A stretch of DNA of 16,272 nucleotides from Bacteroidota bacterium. Its GTDB lineage: Bacteria; Bacteroidota; Bacteroidia; B-17B0; Aurantibacillaceae. Position 1 is the stretch's first letter. Every line of letters begins with the position of its first letter. Below are positions 7,757 to 13,894 of this stretch, piece after piece. The stretch is from contig JAEZDS010000084.1 in assembly GCA_023433205.1 (NCBI GenBank), positions 1 to 16,272 of the forward strand, read 5' to 3'. A model generated the notes under the pieces. The model made no database searches. It saw only the letters and a list, made by a program, of their open reading frames with translations, and was not told where the DNA came from. The translations under genes and the position numbers were made by a program.

Positions 7757-8533
7757 TTAAAGCTTATTGACCAGAATAGAATCGCCGTAGGACAAATATT
7801 TTTTATCACCTGCTACACGCGCCAGCCTGACCCCGGCGGGCAGGCTGTCGCAGCGCTCTTCAACAAGCCTCTGGTCGTAACTGCACAATATACCGGCCTT
7901 GTGGTAATAGATCAATTCCTTGTTAGCCTGCAGGTCAATTATGCCTTTAAGTGGCAGCAATTTGCTGAACGCACCAAAAATATCAAAAACATAAATGCCG
8001 GTTTCCGGACAATTGAGGTATAAAAAATTATTGTGTTCTCTCATCATAACCGGCTTAATTTCAGCATTAAGAACCTGTCTGAGATTTCCTGTGGACGCAA
8101 TCTTTTTCCTATTCTGGTCAAAACGGATCAACTCGCTATTCCGGCTGTCGAACACCCAAAAACTGTTGTTTGCGCCAGCACAAACCATTGCAGCCTGTTC
8201 AAGGCCCAGCTCCTGAAGGGAGATGGGCTGACCATTAGGGCTCAGCTGGTTGTCGAGAAAAAGCATCTGTTGGTAGTCGGGATAATAGATCAGGATTTTC
8301 AAAGGATTGGTAGCGTCAACGCTGCCAATATCTCCCAGCTTAAGGTTACTGTAACGTACAAGCAAGTCACCCCCGGCATTGTACTTAAGCAGTTCAGCAT
8401 CATTTACCAGGTACATATTGCCCAGATTATCGGTGCTGAAGTAATCGTGTTTTGTGCGCAGCACCTGTTGCGCAGGAGGTGCCGGCAGTGAGAAAAGCAG
8501 GAGTAAGGGCAAACTGTATAAAACCGCAGTCAT
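7757..8533 (-). CDS. Hypothetical secreted beta-propeller-like protein
   Basis: This 258-aa protein has an N-terminal signal peptide: hydrophobic residues about 4-16 with likely cleavage near PAPPAQ. The mature part has recurring beta-strand blocks in which a bound element is displayed or read out, for example STDNLGNMYLVND, NSFWVFDSRNSELIRFDQ, NFLYLNCPETGIYVFDIFG and GILCSYDQRL. The pattern resembles NHL/six-bladed propeller repeats, although it is short for a full propeller. Two Cys near the C-terminus (CSYDQ and ERCDS) might form a disulfide in the periplasm. No catalytic motif is recognised. It starts 29 bases after the GH3 stop on the same strand, so cotranscription with GH3 is likely. 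Function unknown. Confidence 0.7.
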   Translation of the reverse strand: MTAVLYSLPLLLLFSLPAPPAQQVLRTKHDYFSTDNLGNMYLVNDAELLKYNAGGDLLVRYSNLKLGDIGSVDATNPLKILIYYPDYQQMLFLDNQLSPNGQPISLQELGLEQAAMVCAGANNSFWVFDSRNSELIRFDQNRKKIASTGNLRQVLNAEIKPVMMREHNNFLYLNCPETGIYVFDIFGAFSKLLPLKGIIDLQANKELIYYHKAGILCSYDQRLVEERCDSLPAGVRLARVAGDKKYLSYGDSILVNKL

Positions 8534-8562
8534 TTATAGTAAATAACGGCTAAGCCACTTTA

Positions 8563-10077
8563 TTATTTCGCTGAAAGCTCCAGCATTTCCTCCAGGATCT
8601 TTCGGTCGTTGCTTAACCTGGGTACTTTGTGCTGACCACCAAGTTTGTTATTTTTCTTGAGCCATTTATAAAAACTTTCAGGAGGCAAGGCCTTAATTAC
8701 GGGAAACTGAAGTACAAAATTGTTGTAGCGTTTTGCTTCGTAGTCGCTGTTTTGCTTTTTCAGCGCTTCATCCAGTACAGAACAGAAGAACTCAAAGTTG
8801 TTTGGTTCCCGTTCAAATTCTATCAGCCATTCATGAGCGCCCGAATCTTTCGCCATAAAAACGGGCGCCACCGTATAATCCTTCACCAGGGCTTTGGTAC
8901 GTTCGCAGGCTACAGCCAGTGCGGCATCGGTATTATGAACCATCAGTTCTTCTCCAAACACATTAATATGTTGCCGTGTGCGGCCACTAATCGTAAAACG
9001 ATAAGGATTGGTGCTGGTGAACTGTATAACATCGCCAATCTGATAACGCCACAAACCAGCGTTGGTTGTGATGATCATGGCGTAATCAACACCGGTTTTT
9101 ACATCTTCAATATTAATGATGCGACTGGTATTTCCTTCGAGCTGATCCTTAACTTCAATAAACTCGTAAAAGATCCCGTAATCGAGCATGAGCAGCATCT
9201 CATCGCTTACGTTCTGATCCTGGATCCCGAAAAAGCCCTCAGAGGCATTGTACAATTGCAGATAATTAATCGTTTTGTTGCCCATCAGCCGGTTAAACTG
9301 CTCTCTGTAGGGAGCAAAACTCACTCCTCCGTGAAAATAAACTTCAAGATTCGGCCATACGTCTGTGATAGCACTAACGTTCTTTTTGTCCATCACTCTT
9401 TTGATCAGCACAAGCATCCAGCTTGGCACACCTGCTATGCTGGTTACGTTTTCATCCATCATACTGATGGCCATTTGTTCGAGCTTACTCTCCCACTCGT
9501 CCATAAGCGCGATATTCACATCAGGCGCCCTGAAAAACTCTGCCCACATTGGCAGGTTCTGGATAATTATTGCACTAACATCACCATGAAAAGAATGGTG
9601 CTCGCCAAAAACATCTTCCTTAAAACTTCCGCCAAGCGCCAGGCTTTTCCCTGTAAACAACTGGGTATCCGGATTGTTATTACAGTATAGCGTTACCATA
9701 TCCCGTCCGGCGTTGTAATGGCAGCCATCAAGACTTTCCTGACTCACCGGTAAAAATTTGCTTTTATCGGTGGTGCCGCTGCTTTTCGCAAACCATTTTA
9801 TTTCCGAATGCCAGATCAGGTTCTGTTCTCCTCTGCGTGTGCGCTCAATAAGGGGTTTCAGGCTTTCGTAATCGTTGAGGGGAATGTTTTCGCGAAACTG
9901 CCGGTAAGAATTTATTTCAGCAAAGCCGTGATCGCGTCCATATTGCGTTTCGGCGGCATCACGAACAAGACTTAGCATCCATTCATATTGCACGTCGACA
10001 GGGTATTTCATAAAAAGCTCGATCTGGTGCATTCGCTTTTTCATCAACCAGCTGGCTATAGAGTTCAGTATTGGCAT
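8563..10077 (-). CDS. GH3 auxin-responsive-promoter family protein (acyl-adenylating)
   Basis: This 504-aa protein spans the full GH3 family (ANL adenylate-forming superfamily). Motif 1 is SSGTTDKSK (99-107), the ATP phosphate-binding loop; motif 2 is YNASEGFFG (276-284); motif 3 is YQIGDVIQF (345-353). All three nucleotide-binding motifs appear intact. Plant GH3 enzymes conjugate amino acids to jasmonate or auxin through an acyl-adenylate. Bacterial members are widespread in Bacteroidota, but their natural substrate is unknown, so only ATP-dependent acyl-acid activation is inferred. There is no signal peptide, so it is cytoplasmic. It sits 86 bp downstream of the PolX-like gene with a possible own promoter, and is followed closely by a secreted propeller-like protein. 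Confidence 0.92.
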   Translation of the reverse strand: MPILNSIASWLMKKRMHQIELFMKYPVDVQYEWMLSLVRDAAETQYGRDHGFAEINSYRQFRENIPLNDYESLKPLIERTRRGEQNLIWHSEIKWFAKSSGTTDKSKFLPVSQESLDGCHYNAGRDMVTLYCNNNPDTQLFTGKSLALGGSFKEDVFGEHHSFHGDVSAIIIQNLPMWAEFFRAPDVNIALMDEWESKLEQMAISMMDENVTSIAGVPSWMLVLIKRVMDKKNVSAITDVWPNLEVYFHGGVSFAPYREQFNRLMGNKTINYLQLYNASEGFFGIQDQNVSDEMLLMLDYGIFYEFIEVKDQLEGNTSRIINIEDVKTGVDYAMIITTNAGLWRYQIGDVIQFTSTNPYRFTISGRTRQHINVFGEELMVHNTDAALAVACERTKALVKDYTVAPVFMAKDSGAHEWLIEFEREPNNFEFFCSVLDEALKKQNSDYEAKRYNNFVLQFPVIKALPPESFYKWLKKNNKLGGQHKVPRLSNDRKILEEMLELSAK

Positions 10078-10093
10078 AAAATCACTAAAGGTT

Positions 10094-10119
10094 CTGCCTA
10101 AAGATATATATAAAGGCAG
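10094..10119. repeat. Short inverted repeat upstream of the GH3 gene
   Basis: CTGCCT (10094-10099) and AGGCAG (10114-10119) form a 6-bp perfect stem around a 14-base AT-rich loop. There is no T-tract typical of a minus-strand intrinsic terminator, and the loop covers the possible -7 box, so an operator-like or chance palindrome is equally possible. Confidence 0.3.
10099..10106 (-). promoter_or_regulatory. Possible -7 box for the GH3 gene
   Basis: The minus strand reads TATCTTTA, the same octamer seen upstream of ricT and the TPR gene, 21 bases before the GH3 ATG. No -33 TTTG is present at the expected spacing (CCCA at 20 bases), so the call rests on the repeated octamer and its position in an intergenic gap. 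Confidence 0.3.
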
Positions 10120-10163
10120 GTTTTGGTGGGTACAGGAGCCAATTTCACAAATTTTATCTATGC

Positions 10164-11762
10164 TTATTTTTGAAAAAAGGCCAGTAGCTCTTCAAGTGAC
10201 AAAGCATTGAGGCAGGCCTTTTTGTGAAGGCGACCCTTCCGTGCGGCGCAAACCCCGTAGTACATGTGGTGGTAACCTTCCCTGTGATGCGCATCCGGAT
10301 TTACCGATATCATCACGCCTTTCTCAAGGCAATAAGGTATCCAGCGCCAGTCGAGATCAAGCCTGTAAGGGTGTGCGTTAAGCTCAATCGATACTTTATT
10401 TGCGGCGCAGGCATCAATTATTTTGCGGTAATCAAGGGGATAGCCTTTTCTTGCCAGCAATAAACGACCGCTGGGATGACCAAGAATTGAGGTGTAAGGG
10501 TTTTCTATTGCTTTAAGCAAACGGGTGGTGGCCTTGATTTCATCCATTTTCAGATTTGAATGAACAGAGGCTACCACAAAATCAAAGGTCTTCAAAACTT
10601 CGTGGGGATAATCCAAAGAACCGTCTGAAAGGATGTCGCTTTCTATTCCCTTAAGAATTCTGAAGCCGGACTGGGCACTATTCAGTTTATCAATCTCAGC
10701 CTGTTGTTCAATCACTCTTTCAATGGTAAGCCCTTTCGCATAAGCAGCGCTGCGTGAATGATCACATATTCCGAGGTACTTGTATCCAAGTTCCCTGCAA
10801 TACTGTGCCATCTCTTCAAGCGAATCTAAGCCATCGCTGTAAGTTGTATGGTTGTGAAGGATGCCCTGCAGGTCTTCGTATTGTAGCAATTCAGGCAATT
10901 TGTTTTGTTGTGCCAGCTCAACCTCGCCCAGCCCTTCCCGTAATTCGGCGGGCACAAACTGCAGATTTAAAGCGCTGTAAACCTCACTTTCGTTCGTAAA
11001 CGACCGTGACTGCAACCCGTTCAGCTTAATTTGTTCAAGATGAGTTTTGGAGCTGCTGAGTTCCACTGCTCTGAACACAAATTCCTGAGGTGCGCAGTAG
11101 TGATAAGTGACCGGAAGCGGCAGCATAAATTCCAGTTCTGAAACGTCTATTCCCAGCGGAGCATCGAGTAAAAGCTCTACAGATTCGATGACCTCATTTT
11201 TTCGTGCCATCTCACCCACTATAGCTACCTGCGCGGATGAATGATTCTGAATAGCTTCTACCAGTCGTTTTAACGGCACTTCAACTGTTGCATAGTGGAA
11301 TTTATTGGAATTGGCCAGCTTGAAGTTGATGTTCTCAAGCACTGCTGCCTGTGTTTTTTCGCCAAAACCCTTAAGTGTGATCAGCCTGTTTTCGTTACAG
11401 GCATACCGAAGTTCACCGATACTTTCACACTGCAGTTCAAGCCACAGCTGCCTTACCTTTTTCGGTCCCAGTCCTTTTATAGAAAGCATTTGTACCACAC
11501 CATCAGGGGTACGTTCAAGCAGGTTTTTTAGATCTGGCGTATTGCCTGTAATATAGAGTTCACAGATCTTTGTTGCCAAACCTTTTCCAATACCCTCTAT
11601 CGCTGCGATATCCTCTACAGTCTTGTTTTCGAAATCGTAACGGAGTTTGCCCAGTTTGAATGCCGCGTTGGTATATGCCCGTGTTTTAAAAGTATTTTCA
11701 CCATGCAACTCCATTAGTTTTGCGATGATACCAAGTGTTTCAATTACCTCAGAACTCTTCAT
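10164..11762 (-). CDS. PolX-like HhH + PHP protein with degenerate polymerase domain
   Basis: This 532-aa protein has bacterial PolX architecture (usually about 560-580 aa). Helix-hairpin-helix elements lie at 56-61 (EGIGKG), 95-100 (IKGLGP) and 129-135 (LKGFGE). The central palm-like region (155-250) has lost the polymerase signature: where PolX has GS-x-R-R followed by Asp-x-Asp, this has GEMARKNEVIESVELLL (183-199), and the third Asp region (VDLR in PolX) corresponds to TYHYCA (219-224). Nucleotidyl transfer is therefore probably gone. The C-terminal PHP domain is intact: H303/H305, D310, D334/H335, E374, H401, H429 and D490/H492. It likely remains a metal-dependent 3'-5' exonuclease or AP-site nuclease. 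Its ATG overlaps the ispD stop by 4 bases, implying coupling. I leave the symbol blank because polymerase function is doubtful. Confidence 0.87.
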   Translation of the reverse strand: MKSSEVIETLGIIAKLMELHGENTFKTRAYTNAAFKLGKLRYDFENKTVEDIAAIEGIGKGLATKICELYITGNTPDLKNLLERTPDGVVQMLSIKGLGPKKVRQLWLELQCESIGELRYACNENRLITLKGFGEKTQAAVLENINFKLANSNKFHYATVEVPLKRLVEAIQNHSSAQVAIVGEMARKNEVIESVELLLDAPLGIDVSELEFMLPLPVTYHYCAPQEFVFRAVELSSSKTHLEQIKLNGLQSRSFTNESEVYSALNLQFVPAELREGLGEVELAQQNKLPELLQYEDLQGILHNHTTYSDGLDSLEEMAQYCRELGYKYLGICDHSRSAAYAKGLTIERVIEQQAEIDKLNSAQSGFRILKGIESDILSDGSLDYPHEVLKTFDFVVASVHSNLKMDEIKATTRLLKAIENPYTSILGHPSGRLLLARKGYPLDYRKIIDACAANKVSIELNAHPYRLDLDWRWIPYCLEKGVMISVNPDAHHREGYHHMYYGVCAARKGRLHKKACLNALSLEELLAFFQK

Positions 11763-12427
11763 TGTACAAGTGCGGCGGCTATCAGTAAGTCATGCGGAGA
11801 TGTGATCTTGATATTTTCCTCATTCCCTTCAACAAGCACTATACTGCCACCTGCCGCTTCAAATACAGTGGCATCGTCGGTAAACGAGGTGCTGTATGGC
11901 TGCTCAAAAGCCTTTCGGATAGCTGCAAGCTGAAAACACTGCGGCGTCTGAACAATCTTATACTCATTCCTGTTTACAGAAGCGTTGATATTATTACTTA
12001 TTTTCCTGAGACTCTCGTTCACGGGTACACATGGAACAGCGTTGCCACGCATTGCGGCGGTTTCGAAACAGTTTTTTATGGTTTGCTGTGAGACAAGGGG
12101 CCGGGCAGCATCGTGAATACCAACTATGCCGGTTTCACTTGCAATAGTTTTCAGCCCATGCTTTACAGATTCAAAACGCGTATCTCCGCCAAATGTTATT
12201 TTGATATTGGGAAGGTTCATTCCGGTCTTTTCCAGCAGGTTTTCAAGATACGTTTTATAATTCCGGTGGACAGAGATTACGGTGCTGATGTTGGGATTAT
12301 ACTGCAAAAAAGCCTGCAGTGTTCTTATCAGAATAGTTGTCCCCTTCAGATCAATAAACTGTTTTGGCCGGTCGTTCTTCATGCGCGAACCTATGCCTCC
12401 GGCAACTATTATCAGATGTTGTTCCAA
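11759..12427 (-). CDS. ispD: 2-C-methyl-D-erythritol 4-phosphate cytidylyltransferase
   Basis: IspD transfers CMP from CTP to MEP in the non-mevalonate isoprenoid pathway in the cytoplasm. The 222-aa length is typical. The N-terminal CTP loop AGGIGSRM (9-16) and PKQF (21-24) supply the catalytic Arg15 and Lys22. HDAARPLV is the conserved aspartate motif, followed by VPVNESLR, QTPQCF, and a C-terminal NIKITSPHDL with the substrate-binding Lys. The frame starts at TTG 12427-12425; there is no in-frame ATG before the upstream stop codon, and this start places the CTP loop at the usual distance from the N-terminus, so TTG is the real start. A TATATTTG box lies 56 bases upstream. The stop overlaps the PolX-like gene start (ATGA). 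Confidence 0.95.
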   Translation of the reverse strand: MEQHLIIVAGGIGSRMKNDRPKQFIDLKGTTILIRTLQAFLQYNPNISTVISVHRNYKTYLENLLEKTGMNLPNIKITFGGDTRFESVKHGLKTIASETGIVGIHDAARPLVSQQTIKNCFETAAMRGNAVPCVPVNESLRKISNNINASVNRNEYKIVQTPQCFQLAAIRKAFEQPYSTSFTDDATVFEAAGGSIVLVEGNEENIKITSPHDLLIAAALVQ

Positions 12428-12483
12428 ATAAGAATTTAAATTGTTGTGATTAGGTTGAACTAATTCGGGGACGCTTTATTTCA

Positions 12484-12491
12484 CAAATATA
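12484..12491 (-). promoter_or_regulatory. -7 promoter box for ispD-polX unit
   Basis: The minus strand reads TATATTTG, a perfect match to TAnnTTTG and identical to the box before the DUF4175 gene. It lies between the xth stop (12519) and the TTG start of ispD, 56 bases upstream. The -33 region has only CTTT at 19-base spacing, so support is partial. Confidence 0.4.
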
Positions 12492-12518
12492 TATTTCCCG
12501 CTAACACTAAAAAGTTTC

Positions 12519-13280
12519 TCAGTCTAATTCAACCAGCACCGGGCAGTGGTCGCTGTGTACGGCATCGGGCATTATCACCGAGCGGCGGAGACGTGGAGCA
12601 AGATCATGGGATGCGAGGTTGTAATCAATACGCCAGCCAAGGTTTCTGGACCTGGCCCCCGCCCTGTAGCTCCACCAGCTGTACTGGTGCGGCTCCTGAT
12701 TAAAGTGGCGAAAGGTATCTATAAATCCTGAACTGATAAATCCTTCCATCCACTCTCGTTCTTCGGGAAGAAAGCCGCTGGTTTTTGCATTCGCCACCGG
12801 GTTGTGAATATCGATGGGTTTATGGCAGATATTAAAGTCACCGCAGAGCATCAGTGATGGTATTTCTTTCTTCAGTTCGGCGATGTAGGTGTTAAAATCG
12901 CTGAGCCACTTCATCTTAAACCTCTGCCGTTCTTCACCAGAACTACCACTTGGGTGGTACACACTCATTACCGAAAAACCATTATAATCAGCACGCAGTA
13001 CCCTTCCTTCGTCGTCATAAGCCTTTATACCGCAGCCATAGCATACCGCTGCCGGCTCAGTTTTAGAGAATATCGCAACACCACTGTACCCCTTTTTCAG
13101 TGCGGGGTTCCAGTAATGTTTATAACCCAGCGCTTCAATGTCAGAAAGCGGCAGCTGATCGGGACTTGCCTTGATCTCCTGAAGACAAAGAATATCGGGA
13201 GAAGCAGATTGAAGCCAGTTTAAAAAGCCTTTGCCAATAGCCGCCCTTATACCATTTACGTTGTAGGTGATGATGCGCAT
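12519..13280 (-). CDS. xth: Exodeoxyribonuclease III / AP endonuclease
   Basis: This 253-aa EEP-family nuclease acts in base-excision repair: it cleaves 5' to abasic sites and degrades 3' ends. Every key residue is present: N7/N9 in TYNVNGIRA, E35 in LQEIK, Y108 in VYHPSG, D148/N150 in GDFNI, D219 in WRIDYN, and the D244-H245 pair in HSDHCPV. The first ATG of the open frame (13325) would add 15 residues unlike any family N-terminus. I chose ATG 13280, which gives the canonical MRIITYNVNG start. It is divergent from the collagen-like lipoprotein gene across an 89-bp region and upstream of ispD on the same strand. Confidence 0.95.
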   Translation of the reverse strand: MRIITYNVNGIRAAIGKGFLNWLQSASPDILCLQEIKASPDQLPLSDIEALGYKHYWNPALKKGYSGVAIFSKTEPAAVCYGCGIKAYDDEGRVLRADYNGFSVMSVYHPSGSSGEERQRFKMKWLSDFNTYIAELKKEIPSLMLCGDFNICHKPIDIHNPVANAKTSGFLPEEREWMEGFISSGFIDTFRHFNQEPHQYSWWSYRAGARSRNLGWRIDYNLASHDLAPRLRRSVIMPDAVHSDHCPVLVELD

Positions 13281-13338
13281 AGTTAATAGTGCAAGATAAC
13301 AGCATTGATTCATAATAAATGGCATAATTATTGTGGAG

Positions 13339-13358
13339 TTTTTAACGAATTTTTTAAC
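13339..13358. repeat. Direct repeat in the divergent xth/lipoprotein region
   Basis: Two exact copies of TTTTTAAC (13339-13346 and 13351-13358) are separated by GAAT, a 12-base period close to one helical turn. The second copy ends 11 bases before the lipoprotein ATG. The region lies between divergent genes, so it may be a regulator site or simply AT-rich promoter DNA. No convincing TAnnTTTG box was found for either direction. Confidence 0.35.
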
Positions 13359-13369
13359 CCATTATTTAT

Positions 13370-13894
13370 ATGAGACACCCGATTACCATTCTGTGCCTGG
13401 GCTTACTGCTGGGGCTATTTTCATGCAACAAAGACAAATATAAAGGCCCGCAGGGTGATCCTGGTCCCGCTGGCGCTCAGGGACCTCAGGGAGTGCCTGG
13501 CCCGGCCGGTCAGGGAAGTCAGGTTGAAAGTACCGTTATCACAGTACAAGGCTCACAGTGGGGGGTTCTTTCAAGCGACAGTGTTGAATGGTCGGCCACG
13601 GTAAATGTCCCGATAATCACACAGAAGGTGAATGATTATGGCATGGTGCAGGTTTTTCTGAGGAAAGATAATATCTGGCACAACTTGCCTTTTCTTGATC
13701 ACACTCTTTTTATTAATTACTCTTATGAACCTGGCAAGCTTCATCTTTTTATTGGTGACTCGCATGGAGATCAGCCTGATCAACCTGCTACCGAAACTTA
13801 TAAGGTTGTGGTGTTGAATAAAGCAGACAAAACGGTGAACAAACCATCAATGGATAAGAGTCTGAAAGTCCCTGAAACGATCAGCTACCATTAG
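13370..13894 (+). CDS. Collagen-like lipoprotein
   Basis: This 174-aa protein has a type II signal peptide with lipobox LFSC (Cys19), so the mature protein is lipid-anchored. The mature N-terminus CNKDK is weakly reminiscent of charged surface-export signals of Bacteroidota lipoproteins. Residues 26-49 are eight uninterrupted Gly-X-Y triplets rich in Pro, Gln and Ala, a short collagen-like stalk. A beta-rich C-terminal domain of about 120 aa follows, with no recognised enzyme motif. Many Bacteroidota encode similar small collagen-like lipoproteins with unknown function. It is the only plus-strand gene here, converges on the T9SS gene and shares its last four bases (TTAG) with that gene's stop. 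A surface-exposed, possibly trimeric structure is inferred, not shown. Confidence 0.82.
   Translation: MRHPITILCLGLLLGLFSCNKDKYKGPQGDPGPAGAQGPQGVPGPAGQGSQVESTVITVQGSQWGVLSSDSVEWSATVNVPIITQKVNDYGMVQVFLRKDNIWHNLPFLDHTLFINYSYEPGKLHLFIGDSHGDQPDQPATETYKVVVLNKADKTVNKPSMDKSLKVPETISYH

Noticed and set aside
8629..9690. 353-aa plus-strand frame opposite the GH3 gene
   Set aside because: It is a shadow of the GH3 gene, whose three motifs are intact on the minus strand; the product shows no known motifs.
13281..13325. Upstream ATG of xth adding 15 residues
   Set aside because: The family begins at MRIITYNVNG (ATG 13280); the extra residues look unrelated to any family N-terminus and lie in the divergent promoter region.
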